Counted from the stretch's first letter, positions 28,987 to 38,111 are shown. The stretch: DNA of 64,000 bases from Halomonas eurihalina (GCF_008274785.1 NZ_VTPU01000005.1:62001-126000), one strand, 5' to 3'. Notes: generated by a model not told the origin, from the letters alone. Made by a program: numbers and translations.

Positions 28987-29892
28987 ATGGCCTGGCTGGA
29001 ATATTTACTTCCACTGATCTTTCTGTTCCCCCTGGTGGCGACCGCGGTGATCGTGGTGGCCCTGCGCAACCTGCATGATGCCCGGGTCAGCTCCCCCTTC
29101 GACGCCCACCGCCTGCGCGAACCGGGCCAGTCACTGCGCGATCGTCTCGACCGCGCCTTCGCCAGCCTGTTTCTCAACGGCGCCCTGGGTCCCATCATCA
29201 CCCTGGTGCCGTTGGTCTACGGCATGGGGCGCATGATATTCGCCCGTCAGCAGAACTGGCTGGAATGGGGCATTTACGGCGCCCTTTCCACTTTGCTGGT
29301 GCTGGTCTTCTGCCTGCGCCTGATCCGTGATTTCCAGCGCATTCGCCGCCTCAAGCTGGGCCTGGCCTGCGAACTGGCCGTGGGCCAGGAACTCGCGCGC
29401 CTGATCCGTCCAGAAGCACATCCCTACTATGTCTTCCATGACGTCCCCAGCGGCGCAGACACCCTGGATCACGTGGCCGTGACCCCCCACGGCGTCTTCG
29501 CCATCGAGACGCGCGCCCGCACACCAGCCGTGCTGCCCTCGGGCGAGGAACGCAATGTCGTCGTCGTGGAAAGCGAGCGGCTGCGCTTTCCCGGCTGGAA
29601 GGAGCGCCGCCCCCTGCGCGAAACACGGCGGGCCGTACGCTGGCTGGCGAGCTGGCTGGAACGCGAGGTGGGTCAGGCGGTACCGGTACAGGGCGTGCTG
29701 GTCCTGCCGGGCTGGCGCATCGAGGATGCGGCCGCATCCAGCGATCTGCTGGTGGTCAGCGGAGAAGGCCTGGCGGATCAGCTGCCGCAGCAACATCCCG
29801 GCGAACTCGATACCGCCACCCACGATGCCGTGATTCGCGCCCTGCGCAAGCGCGTCACCGAGGCCGCGCTCAATCGAACGCCGCTATCCTGA
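28987..29892 (+). CDS. NERD-domain membrane protein
   Basis: 301-residue protein with an N-terminal membrane helix (residues 3-25: LEYLLPLIFLFPLVATAV), two further hydrophobic segments at about 55-75 and 90-108, and a C-terminal NERD (nuclease-related) domain from about residue 120: LACELAVGQELARL, YYVFHDVPSGADTLDHVAVTPHGVFAIETRAR. The Asp of DTLDHV and Glu of AIETRAR match the restriction-endonuclease-like D...ExK core except that ExK reads ETR here. The function of such proteins is poorly known. Its last 23 bp overlap the 3' end of the convergent RNase T2 gene. Confidence 0.82.
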   Translation: MAWLEYLLPLIFLFPLVATAVIVVALRNLHDARVSSPFDAHRLREPGQSLRDRLDRAFASLFLNGALGPIITLVPLVYGMGRMIFARQQNWLEWGIYGALSTLLVLVFCLRLIRDFQRIRRLKLGLACELAVGQELARLIRPEAHPYYVFHDVPSGADTLDHVAVTPHGVFAIETRARTPAVLPSGEERNVVVVESERLRFPGWKERRPLRETRRAVRWLASWLEREVGQAVPVQGVLVLPGWRIEDAAASSDLLVVSGEGLADQLPQQHPGELDTATHDAVIRALRKRVTEAALNRTPLS

Positions 29893-30706
29893 CGCGCGTG
29901 GCGCAATCGCCGCGATCCAGACGCACCAGGCTGTCCGCGGCGGGGAAGCTCTCCAGCGACCGAGCCGCGATGCCGATCCGCACCTCGGTCAGCAGCCGAT
30001 TGCCGCGCCCCGCGCACTCCAGCCGCAGAGCCCGGCCCGTCCCCTTCCCGAACGCCGCCTCGAAGGCCTCGATCAAGGCGTTGCGCCTCACCTCGCCGCC
30101 GCGATGGATCACCAGGAAGTCGGTGAAGGCACTGGCATTGACGGCCTCCACCAAGGCCACCGAGGTGTCGAACAGGTCTTCCGCCGTCACATCCAGACAG
30201 GCCGCATGCTTGGCGTACTGATAGCGCCCCAGGCAACTAGCGCGTCCCGGCATGACGCCATCCAGCTCCCGCGCCAGCTCATCGGACAATTCGAGGGAAG
30301 GATGACGACAGAAACCACCATCCGGACGCGGACGCTCGATGAAACAACCCTGACGCCACCAGCGCCGGCGCTCGACGCCACGCTCGCGCAACCGCTGTGG
30401 CAGCGAGGGCCAGAGTCCGTGCAGCACGAAACCCTCCTCGGTGCCACGCCGTAACCCCGGATCGCGACATTCCCGGGGTGGCCGGGAGCGACTGGCGCAG
30501 AAACCGGGGTGCCAGGTCAGCGCCAGGGTGTAGTGGTCGAAGCTTTTCGCCTCGATCGACGGCACCTCGGCCCTGGCCGGCGAAGCGCCGAACAGTAGCA
30601 TTCCCAACCACATTCCCAACAGCAGTACCGACAGAAGCGCTTGCCAGAACCGTCCCGGCGGACAATAATCCGCTCGCTTCGCAGGAGTTAGTGACTTCGC
30701 ATCCAT
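29870..30706 (-). CDS. Ribonuclease T2 family protein (periplasmic)
   Basis: Secreted endoribonuclease of the T2/RNase I family, 278 residues, with signal segment ALLSVLLLGMWLGMLLFGAS ending ARAE. The first conserved motif is FVLHGLWP (catalytic His96) and the second is RYQYAKHAAC (Lys166, His167). The position three before the lysine, a catalytic Glu in characterised members, is Gln163 here, so activity may be altered. Several cysteines (FCASR, RECRD, GCFIE, GFCRH, SCLG) suggest disulphides. The ATG at 30706 overlaps the start of the divergent ATP-grasp gene. Confidence 0.85.
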   Translation of the reverse strand: MDAKSLTPAKRADYCPPGRFWQALLSVLLLGMWLGMLLFGASPARAEVPSIEAKSFDHYTLALTWHPGFCASRSRPPRECRDPGLRRGTEEGFVLHGLWPSLPQRLRERGVERRRWWRQGCFIERPRPDGGFCRHPSLELSDELARELDGVMPGRASCLGRYQYAKHAACLDVTAEDLFDTSVALVEAVNASAFTDFLVIHRGGEVRRNALIEAFEAAFGKGTGRALRLECAGRGNRLLTEVRIGIAARSLESFPAADSLVRLDRGDCATRVRIAAFD

Positions 30707-31514
30707 GAAACTCATCACATTCGATGTTTTCCGCACCTTGGGAATTCCCGGTGTGCGCTATATAAAACCCGAGCGCATGTTCGACCATATCGAGGAAATC
30801 CGCCAGGCCGACTGGCTATTGTTTCCCGAGTACTGGCAGGTCAACAGTCTGCTCTATGGCCTCGGCGCGCGCATCTTCCCGAGTCCGGCCAGCTACCATC
30901 TCGGTCATGACAAGGTCGAGCAGACCCGCGCCTTCCTGGCGCTGGTTCCCGAGCATGTGCCGCCCACCGAGATCCTCGGCACCTCGCCGACCTCTCTGGC
31001 AAAGGTTGAGGCCCGCTTCGGCTATCCCTTCATCGCCAAGCGCATCAAGAGCTCGATGGGCGAGGGCGTACGCCTGATCGCGTCCCGTCAGGAGCTGATG
31101 GCGCATGTCGCCGAGGAGACGGTGCTCTACGCCCAACAGCGCTTGCCCATCGACCGCGACCTGCGCATCGTGCTCGTCGGCGGTGAGCTGATCGCCGCCT
31201 ACTGGCGGGTGACGCCCCTCGGCGGCTATCGCGCCAACGTCAGCCAGGGCGGCAGCATCGAGCGCACGGCCATTCCCGAGGCCGCCATCGACCTGGCCCG
31301 GCGCCTCGCCCGGGAGCTGGGTATCGACCATGCAGGCTTCGATATCGCCATGGTCGACGGTCATCCTTATGTGCTCGAGTTCAACCGGCTGTTCGGCAAT
31401 CAGGGCATCGCCGACAGCAGCAAGCGCATCGGCGCCGCCGTCATGCGCGTGCTGGGCGCCCATGACGACGACCGGGATCCGGATGGCGAACCGCCGTTAC
31501 GCCTCACGGCATAA
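30705..31514 (+). CDS. RimK-like ATP-grasp protein
   Basis: ATP-dependent carboxylate-amine ligase fold, 269 residues. The ATP-grasp body shows GYPFIAKRIKSSMGEGV (ATP-binding Lys and glycine loop), LYAQQRLPIDRDLRIVLVG, YRANVSQGG and the Mg site GHPYVLEFNRLFGNQGI. It resembles RimK and its relatives, which add amino acids to protein or peptide carboxylates, but the acceptor is unknown. The N-terminal 85 residues are a degenerate pre-ATP-grasp domain. The nearest Shine-Dalgarno-like AGGAG is 17 nt upstream, so translation may be weak. Confidence 0.83.
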   Translation: MKLITFDVFRTLGIPGVRYIKPERMFDHIEEIRQADWLLFPEYWQVNSLLYGLGARIFPSPASYHLGHDKVEQTRAFLALVPEHVPPTEILGTSPTSLAKVEARFGYPFIAKRIKSSMGEGVRLIASRQELMAHVAEETVLYAQQRLPIDRDLRIVLVGGELIAAYWRVTPLGGYRANVSQGGSIERTAIPEAAIDLARRLARELGIDHAGFDIAMVDGHPYVLEFNRLFGNQGIADSSKRIGAAVMRVLGAHDDDRDPDGEPPLRLTA

Positions 31515-31526
31515 ACTCGCGTCGAC

Positions 31527-32864
31527 TCAATCCCCCCGCAGGCGCCCGCCCATCTCCTGGGCCAGATCGACGGCGTAGTGATCGGTCATGCCGCCGATGA
31601 AATCGAGCATGCGCCGGTAGCTGTCGTAGAGCGTCCATGACGGCAGAGGCGTGTTCTCGCCGATCAGTGCCAGCACCCGCTGGTGCTTGAAGTTGGAATG
31701 GCCGGTATGGTGCAGCTCGTGGGCGGCGCCGATGAAGGCCTCGAGCAGGATGCCAAGCGTCGTGTAGGCACCGATCTCCAGCTTGGCCTTGCGCTCGTTG
31801 CGGAAGATACGCTTGCGCGCCAGATCCTTGGCCGACTTGACGCCCCAGTCCAGATCCGGGTGACAGAGCTCCAGCAGGTCATGACGCAGGGTACCGTTCA
31901 GCAACTCGCTCTCGTGCTGGACGAAGACCTTGGCCACTTCGTTGACCGCCTGTTCCATGGCCGCTCCACGCAGGGCGGCGATGCGCCGACGCTGGGAGAC
32001 GCCCTCGCTTTGCATGGTGGCGTAATCCGGGGGCTCGCCGCCGGCGATTTGGGTCAGCACCTCGGCCACTTCCTCGAAACGCAGGATACCCATTTCCAGG
32101 CCGTCCTCGAGATCGAGCAGGGCGTAACAGATGTCGTCGGCGGCCTCCACCAGCCAGGCCAGCGGATGGCGGCACCAACGGTTCTCGCCCTGGGGCAGCA
32201 GCCCCAGGCGTTCGGCGACCTCCTGCAACAGCGCCAACTCGCTCTGGTAGCAGCCGAACTTGCCGGCAGTACCGCCGTGGGCCACTGTCCAGGGATACTT
32301 GAGCAGCGTGCCCAGGGTCGCGCCGGTCAGCCGCATGCCGCCGCGGAACTGGTTGTACTCGATCTGGGTGACGATACGAAACCCTTGGGCGTTGCCCTCG
32401 TAGGTCAGCAGGTCTTCGCGTTCCATATCCGAGAGGCCATCGAGCAGGCCGCTGCCATCGGCCTCGGCGCGCTTGAACCAGTCGCGGATGGCATATTCGC
32501 CGGCATGCCCGAAGGGCGGGTTGCCGATATCGTGGCCCAGGCAGGCGGCCTGGACGATCACGCCAAGATCCGCCGGCGTGATATCAGCCGGCAGGCGATG
32601 TCGCAGCTCCTCACCGACGCTCATGCCGAGCGAGCGACCCACGCAGCCGACCTCCAGGGAGTGTGTCAGGCGGGTGTGGATATGGTCGTTGTCAGTCAGG
32701 GGATGCACCTGGGTCTTGCGGCCCAGGCGGCGAAAGGAACCGGAGAAGACGATCCGGTCGTGGTCCTTGTGAAACGGGCTGCGGCCGATCTCGCCCCGTG
32801 CCACACCGCGCTCATCGTGCAGGCGGGCCGGATCGAGCAGGCGTTCCCAGGTCATCTGCGTCAT
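31527..32864 (-). CDS. dgt: dGTPase-type deoxynucleoside triphosphate triphosphohydrolase
   Basis: HD-domain enzyme, 445 residues, cleaving dGTP (or other dNTPs) to the nucleoside and triphosphate. The N-terminus reads RSPFHKDHDRIVFSGSFRRL, then TRLTHSLEVG and the HD motif CLGHDIGNPPFGHAGE, with later LTYEGNAQGFRI and EAADDICYALLDLEDG. The start at 32864 has AAGGAGG 7 nt upstream. Its 3' end is 12 bp from the convergent ATP-grasp gene. Role in nucleotide pool control or phage limitation is known for the family. Confidence 0.92.
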   Translation of the reverse strand: MTQMTWERLLDPARLHDERGVARGEIGRSPFHKDHDRIVFSGSFRRLGRKTQVHPLTDNDHIHTRLTHSLEVGCVGRSLGMSVGEELRHRLPADITPADLGVIVQAACLGHDIGNPPFGHAGEYAIRDWFKRAEADGSGLLDGLSDMEREDLLTYEGNAQGFRIVTQIEYNQFRGGMRLTGATLGTLLKYPWTVAHGGTAGKFGCYQSELALLQEVAERLGLLPQGENRWCRHPLAWLVEAADDICYALLDLEDGLEMGILRFEEVAEVLTQIAGGEPPDYATMQSEGVSQRRRIAALRGAAMEQAVNEVAKVFVQHESELLNGTLRHDLLELCHPDLDWGVKSAKDLARKRIFRNERKAKLEIGAYTTLGILLEAFIGAAHELHHTGHSNFKHQRVLALIGENTPLPSWTLYDSYRRMLDFIGGMTDHYAVDLAQEMGGRLRGD

Positions 32865-32937
32865 GGGCGACCTCCTTGAGGTTTCCATTCTGGCACCGGG
32901 ACCCCGGCTCGCCCAGCCATCCACCGCGCTTTTTCGC

Positions 32938-34434
32938 TTATTTCAGCCGTTTGCTGATCAGCAGCGCATAAACCAGCCCGGCGATCAGCAAGGTGACGGC
33001 GAACAGATAGATGCCGATCGAGATGCCGCTGCTCCACAGAATGCTCCAGTCGCCGCTGGAGATAGACATGGCGCGCCGCAGGTTGAACTCCATCTGACCA
33101 CCCAGCAGCAAGCCGAGCACCACCGGCACCGTGGGAATATCGAGTTTGCGCAGCACATAGCCGAGCACCCCGAAGGCCAGCATCATGTACAGGTCGAAGG
33201 GACTGTTGTTGAGCGAATAGATGCCGACGAACGCCACCAGCGTCACTACCGGCATCAAAAACCATGACGGCGCCTGGAGCACCTTGGCGAACAGGCCCAC
33301 CAGCGGGATGTTCAACACCAGCAACATGACGTTGCCGATGAACAGCGCCGCCACCAGCCCCCAGACCATGTCCGGCTGTTGCTCGAAGAGCAGCGGGCCC
33401 GGCGTGATGTTCATCGACAGCAACAGCGCCAGCAGAATCGCCGTGGTACCGCTGCCGGGAATGCCCAGCGAGAGCATGGGAATCAAGGCACCGCCGGCGG
33501 CGGCGTTGTTGCCCGCTTCCGGCGCCGCCACGCCACGCGGGTCGCCCTCGCCGAACTTGCCCTTGGCACCCCACCAGCGCTTCTCCAGCACATAGGAAAG
33601 AAAGCTGCCGAGCGAGGCCCCGGCACCAGGCAGCACGCCGGAGATGAAGCCGATCACCGAGCCCCGCCCGATGGTCGAGGCGCACGCGAGCGATCTCCGC
33701 ATGCCCGGAATCGCCGAGCCGATGCGCAGCGAGGCGGTGGCCTTGTCACGGTCGCGCTCGAGAAACAGCAGGCACTCGGAGACCGCGAACAGGCCGACCA
33801 GGGCAACGATGTAATCGATCCCATCGTAAAGCTCGTACCAGCCGAAGGTATAGCGCGCCACGCTCGACACCGGATCGATCCCCACAGTGCCCAGCAGCAG
33901 GCCCAGGCAGGCAGCGATGAAGCTCTTGGTGAAGCTGCCGCTGGTCACCCCGCCGATGGTGGCGAAGGCCAGCACGAACAGCGCAAAGTACTCGGCGGGG
34001 CCAAAGCGGATCGCCACCTGCACCAGCAGGGGCGCGAACAGCGTCAGACCGATGGTGGCCACAGTCGCACCGACGAAAGATGCCACGGCGGAGAGCCCCA
34101 GGGCCTCGCCGCCACGGCCGGCGCGAGCCATCGGATAGCCATCCAGGGTCGTCATCATCGCCGGCTCGTCACCGGGGATATTGAGCACGATGGAACTGAT
34201 CCGCCCGCCGTACATGCAGCCGTAATAGACACTGACCAGCAGAATCAGCGCCGCGGTGGGCGCCAGGCCGAAGTTGAAGGCTAGCGGAATCAGCAGTGCC
34301 ACGCCGTTGACCGGCCCGAGTCCCGGCAGGGCGCCAATCAGGGTGCCGATAGTGCAACCGATCAGCGCCAGCAGCAGATGCTCGGGCTGCAACGCCACCG
34401 CGAAGCCATGGGCGAGAAAATCGAGAATTTCCAT
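32938..34434 (-). CDS. tctA: Tripartite tricarboxylate transporter large permease TctA
   Basis: Large membrane subunit of a TTT-family importer, 498 residues with about 12 helices. The signature GALPGLGPVNGVALLIPLAF lies near residue 33, the repeated half-signature is GVLPGAGASLGSFLSY, and LGIPGSGTTAILLALL follows. The last strands end in KRLK. It is separated from tctB by 9 bp and probably imports a carboxylate handled by the CoA transferase and lyase genes upstream in the same direction. Confidence 0.94.
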   Translation of the reverse strand: MEILDFLAHGFAVALQPEHLLLALIGCTIGTLIGALPGLGPVNGVALLIPLAFNFGLAPTAALILLVSVYYGCMYGGRISSIVLNIPGDEPAMMTTLDGYPMARAGRGGEALGLSAVASFVGATVATIGLTLFAPLLVQVAIRFGPAEYFALFVLAFATIGGVTSGSFTKSFIAACLGLLLGTVGIDPVSSVARYTFGWYELYDGIDYIVALVGLFAVSECLLFLERDRDKATASLRIGSAIPGMRRSLACASTIGRGSVIGFISGVLPGAGASLGSFLSYVLEKRWWGAKGKFGEGDPRGVAAPEAGNNAAAGGALIPMLSLGIPGSGTTAILLALLLSMNITPGPLLFEQQPDMVWGLVAALFIGNVMLLVLNIPLVGLFAKVLQAPSWFLMPVVTLVAFVGIYSLNNSPFDLYMMLAFGVLGYVLRKLDIPTVPVVLGLLLGGQMEFNLRRAMSISSGDWSILWSSGISIGIYLFAVTLLIAGLVYALLISKRLK

Positions 34435-34443
34435 ATCGGAACG

Positions 34444-34908
34444 CTACACACTCAGGCCGGGCATGTCGGGCAAGGGGATGCCCAGGGCGAACTCGAACAG
34501 CACGTAGAGCGACAGCCCCAGCAGCACACCGTACGGCAAGGCCTGGCGCCAGCGCGCTCCGAACAGGCGCATCAGCACCACGGTTGCCACCAGGGTCGAA
34601 GGCACGAAGCCCCAGGGTTCGAGAAAGGCGGCATAGGCCCCCAGCAATAGCAGCACGCCGAGCTGGCGACACAGCGCCGCCGCACCCGGCCAGCGATGAT
34701 TGAGGCCGGGGCGAACGATCAGGTAGAGCGCCAGGAGCCCCAGCGGCACGCTGACCAGCCGCGGGAAGACGCCCGGCCCCACCGGCTGCATGAAGCCGGT
34801 AACGAAGCTGCCTGCATGCCACCAGGCCCCCAGCGCCAGCGCAGCGAGTACCGCCCCGGCGATGCGGTCACCGAGAGCGGCATGGTCGCTCAATGCCTCT
34901 GCACTCAC
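34444..34908 (-). CDS. tctB: Tripartite tricarboxylate transporter small permease TctB
   Basis: Four-helix small subunit, 154 residues: GSFVTGFMQPVGPGVFPRLVS in the first loop (the TctB GPGFFP motif), then helices around LGVLLLLGAYAAFLEPWGFV and LYVLFEFALGIPLP. Its start overlaps the tctC stop by 4 bp, so the order tctC-tctB-tctA is translationally linked. Confidence 0.9.
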   Translation of the reverse strand: MSAEALSDHAALGDRIAGAVLAALALGAWWHAGSFVTGFMQPVGPGVFPRLVSVPLGLLALYLIVRPGLNHRWPGAAALCRQLGVLLLLGAYAAFLEPWGFVPSTLVATVVLMRLFGARWRQALPYGVLLGLSLYVLFEFALGIPLPDMPGLSV

Positions 34909-35903
34909 TGAATGACTCCGATCTCCCGGGAAATGGCCTCGACGTCATCGATCGATTCACGCACGAAGTCGTTGAATTCCTCGCCACCCCGCCACAGCGG
35001 CACCAGGCCGTTCTGCGCCGCGACGTCCTTCCATTCGTCGCTCTCGTAGAGAGTCTTCAAGGTATCGACCATGGTGGCGTAATCTTCGTCCGACACCTCG
35101 CCGCCGGTATAGAAGCCGCGCCAGTTGTAGCCGGTCACGTCATAGCCCTGGGATACGGCCGTCGGCAGGTCCTCGAACGGCTCGGGCAACGGCTCCTCGG
35201 AAAGCACGGCCAGGACGCGGACATCACCAGACTCGATAAAGCCGGCGATCTCGCCGAGGTCAGTGGACACTGCATCTACGTGTCCGCCCATCATCTGGGT
35301 CACGGCGGGCCCTCCGCCATCGAACTGTACCCAGCGCAGCGCTCCGATCTGGTTTCCGGGCAGCCCGGCCGCCTTGGCCAGCCGCAGGGCGCGAATATGG
35401 TCCCAGCCACCGGCACCGCTGGAGCCGGCCATGGCCACCGAGGCCGGATCGTCGACGATGGCCTCGAGCAACTGGTCGAGGGTCTCGTAGGGGCTCTCGT
35501 CATCGACCAGGATGACGCCCACGTCGGTGCCCAGCATAGCCAGCCAGCGCATGGTATCGGCGCCGCCCGGATACCGCCCCTGGGCGATCTGGGTCACTCC
35601 GACCGTGCTGGTAGCCACCATCAGATTGCTGTCGTCGGCCCGCTTGCCGGCCACGTTGGAAAACGCCACGGCGCCGACGCCACCTGGCATGTTGGTGACC
35701 TGGACGCTGCCATCCACCAGCTCCAGTTCGCGCATCAGCTTGCCCACCGAACGGCAGGTGAAGTCCCAGCCGCCCCCGGGATCGGCAGGCGCGATGCATT
35801 CGTCGATGGGCAGCGCCTGGCTCGGCAGGCTGACCGCCAGTCCAAGGCCCAGCAAAGCCGAAGCGCCAAGGCTTCGTAACGTCTTGTGGGTCGAAATCGG
35901 CAT
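34905..35903 (-). CDS. tctC: Tripartite tricarboxylate transporter binding protein TctC
   Basis: Periplasmic binding protein of the Bug/TctC family, 332 residues, with a signal peptide ending near QALPID. The family carboxylate pincer region is seen as ECIAPADPGGGWDFTCR and later PGGVGAVAFSNVAG. Ligands of this family are mono- to tricarboxylates. It lies 40 bp after the CoA transferase gene on the same strand, so its ligand is probably the substrate activated by that enzyme (inference). Confidence 0.92.
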   Translation of the reverse strand: MPISTHKTLRSLGASALLGLGLAVSLPSQALPIDECIAPADPGGGWDFTCRSVGKLMRELELVDGSVQVTNMPGGVGAVAFSNVAGKRADDSNLMVATSTVGVTQIAQGRYPGGADTMRWLAMLGTDVGVILVDDESPYETLDQLLEAIVDDPASVAMAGSSGAGGWDHIRALRLAKAAGLPGNQIGALRWVQFDGGGPAVTQMMGGHVDAVSTDLGEIAGFIESGDVRVLAVLSEEPLPEPFEDLPTAVSQGYDVTGYNWRGFYTGGEVSDEDYATMVDTLKTLYESDEWKDVAAQNGLVPLWRGGEEFNDFVRESIDDVEAISREIGVIQ

Positions 35904-35943
35904 ATCGTCGCTCCGTCTTGTTGTATCGATCGTGACTTGACTG

Positions 35944-37155
35944 CTAGGTGACGCCCTTTTTCCGTAACTCCGCGAGTTCCGCGTCGCTCAGCCCCAGCTC
36001 AGCGAGTATGGCCTCGCTATGCTCGCCAAGCCCTGGCACGGGATGATGCAGCGCCGCGGGCGCTTCGCTCATCTTCACCGGAAAACCGGTGGTGGGCACC
36101 TTGCCATGCTCGCCCTGGTCGAGCTCCAGCGCCATCTGCTGGGCCTGGACCTGGGGATCCTCGAAGGTTTCGCGCAGGTTCTGGACACGACCGCAGGGCA
36201 CGCCGGCCTCGTTGAGGTGGGCGATCCATTCCGCCACGCTGTGCCGCTCGATCACCCGGTTCAGGCTCTCGCGCAACGCCTCGCGGTTGGCCATTCGGCG
36301 TCGATTGTCGGCGAAGCGTTCGTCATCCAGCAGCGAGCGCATGTCCAGGGCGCCGAGGAAACGCTCGACCATGATGTCGTTGCTGGGCGCGATGGCCACC
36401 TCGCCGTCGCTGGCCTGGAACAGGCCGTAAGGATAGAGCATGGGGTGATCATTGCCGGTGCGCTGGGGCACCTCGCCGGTGGCGAAGTACTCCGCCGCCA
36501 GGTAGCCCATCATGCTGATCAGGCCGTTGGTCAGCGCCGTCTCGACGATCTCGCCCTGCCCGGTGCGCTCGCGTCGCACCAGCGCCGCGCTGATGCCGAA
36601 GGCCAGGTTCTGGCTGGCCACCATGTCGCTGATTGGCGGCGCGGCACGCATTGGCTCGCCATCGGCCGGACCGTTGACGCCCATGAAGCCGCTCATCGCC
36701 TGGGCGATGAAATCGTAGGCGGGTCGGTCTCGATAGGGTCCCGTGGAGCCGAAGCCGTTGATGCGCCCGACCACCAGGTGCGGGAAGCGTTCGCGCAGCG
36801 TGGCGTCATCGAGGCCCATCTTGCCCATGACGCCAGGACGGAAGTTTTCCACCAGCACGTCGGCATCTTCCAGCAGGCGTATCAGAATCGCTTTGCCCTC
36901 CTCCTGGCGCAGGTCCAGCGTCAGCGAGCGCTTGTTGCGATTGAACTGGGCGAAATACCAGCTGAAGCCGTTCACCATGTTGCCCTGGGAACGCACGATA
37001 TCGCCGCGCCCGGGCGGCTCGATCTTGATCACCTCGGCCCCGTGGTCGCCGAGCATCTGGGTGCAGAACGGCCCGGAGATCACCCGGGTCAGGTCGATGA
37101 CGCGAATGCCCTGCAGGGCGCCCTCGGCGTGGGGCGGCGTATCCGGCATCTTCAT
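35944..37155 (-). CDS. CaiB/BaiF (class III) CoA transferase
   Basis: Family III CoA transferase, 403 residues, moving CoA between carboxylic acids. The N-terminal LQGIRVIDLTRVISGPFC and LGDHGAEVIKIEPPGRGD are diagnostic, the catalytic aspartate is Asp177 in ISDMVAS, and the C-terminal HNEAGVPCG-like segment reads LNEAGVPCGRVQNL. The gene overlaps the upstream lyase gene by 4 bp, so the two steps are coupled: activation of an imported acid as CoA thioester, then cleavage. The CoA donor is not visible. Confidence 0.92.
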   Translation of the reverse strand: MKMPDTPPHAEGALQGIRVIDLTRVISGPFCTQMLGDHGAEVIKIEPPGRGDIVRSQGNMVNGFSWYFAQFNRNKRSLTLDLRQEEGKAILIRLLEDADVLVENFRPGVMGKMGLDDATLRERFPHLVVGRINGFGSTGPYRDRPAYDFIAQAMSGFMGVNGPADGEPMRAAPPISDMVASQNLAFGISAALVRRERTGQGEIVETALTNGLISMMGYLAAEYFATGEVPQRTGNDHPMLYPYGLFQASDGEVAIAPSNDIMVERFLGALDMRSLLDDERFADNRRRMANREALRESLNRVIERHSVAEWIAHLNEAGVPCGRVQNLRETFEDPQVQAQQMALELDQGEHGKVPTTGFPVKMSEAPAALHHPVPGLGEHSEAILAELGLSDAELAELRKKGVT

Positions 37156-38111
37156 CCTCTCGCGGTGGGAACGGCGGCACAGTCACTGAGTGCCAGGCGT
37201 GGTCCGGCCCTGGACACCTGGGCCGGCAAGGAGCGCCCCATCAGGCGCGTGGCAACCCTGGCGGCCTCGATCATGCCCTCGAGATCGAGGCCGGTGTCGA
37301 TGCCCATCTCGTCGAGCAGATAGACCAGGTCCTCGCTGGCGATATTGCCCGAGGCGCCGGGCGCGAAGGGGCAGCCGCCCAGCCCGCCGATGGCGCTTTC
37401 ATAGCGATCCACGCCCAGCGCCAGCCCTTGCATGACATTGGCCAGCCCGATGCCCCGGGTATTGTGAAAATGCAGGGTCGGCACGATCTCCGGCGCCACC
37501 TCGCGCAGATGCCGTATGCGCTCGGTAACCAACGGCGGCGTGGCCATGCCGGTGGTGTCGCCGAGCGAGACATGACGAACACCGAGCGAGGCGAAGCGCT
37601 GGGTGATGCGCCCGACATCGCTCACCGTCACGTCGCCCTCGAAGGGACAACCGAAGCTGGTGGCGATCGCGCCGCGCAGCTCGATGCCGCTGCCTTCCAG
37701 CGTTCTGGCCACCGCCTCGAAACCTTCCAGCGACGCCGCCACCGAGCGATTGACGTTCTTGGCGTTGTGCGTCTCCGAGGCCGAGACGAAAAGCACCACG
37801 GCATCGACACCGGCGGCCAATGCCCGCTCGGCACCACGCGGATTGGGCACCAGCGCCGAGAGATGCACGTCCCGGCGATCGCGCAGTGCGGCCGCCAATT
37901 CATCGGCATCGGCCAGCGCCGGCACCGCCCTGGGGCTGACGAAGGAGGTCAGCTCGAAGGCCGTCACGCCGGCATCCAGCAAGGCATGGATCAGCTCGAG
38001 CTTCTCGGCGGTGCTCAAGATCACCGGCTCGTTCTGCAGCCCATCGCGTGGCCCGACCTCGGTGACCTGCACCCGTCGCGGCAAGCGCTCGGTGCTGGCG
38101 GTGGCAAACAT
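37152..38111 (-). CDS. Hydroxymethylglutaryl-CoA lyase-like enzyme
   Basis: TIM-barrel acyl-CoA lyase of the HMGL-like DRE-TIM family, 319 residues. The metal and catalytic N-terminus is VTEVGPRDGLQNEP, with SFVSPRAVPALADADEL, GDTTGMATP and HFHNTRGIGLANV. The signature loop GGLGGCPFAPGASGNIASED carries the catalytic cysteine of HMG-CoA lyases. The expected reaction is HMG-CoA (or a close 3-hydroxyacyl-CoA such as citramalyl-CoA) to acetyl-CoA plus a ketoacid. It leads the operon HMGL, CoA transferase, tctC, tctB, tctA. Confidence 0.9.
   Translation of the reverse strand: MFATASTERLPRRVQVTEVGPRDGLQNEPVILSTAEKLELIHALLDAGVTAFELTSFVSPRAVPALADADELAAALRDRRDVHLSALVPNPRGAERALAAGVDAVVLFVSASETHNAKNVNRSVAASLEGFEAVARTLEGSGIELRGAIATSFGCPFEGDVTVSDVGRITQRFASLGVRHVSLGDTTGMATPPLVTERIRHLREVAPEIVPTLHFHNTRGIGLANVMQGLALGVDRYESAIGGLGGCPFAPGASGNIASEDLVYLLDEMGIDTGLDLEGMIEAARVATRLMGRSLPAQVSRAGPRLALSDCAAVPTARG

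Noticed and set aside
28033-29892. Sir2 plus NERD protein as an anti-phage system
   Set aside because: The sirtuin is a short stand-alone deacylase with a normal zinc ribbon and is divergent from the NERD gene. No partner seen in known Sir2 defence systems, such as TIR, Argonaute or a large fused C-terminal domain, is present.
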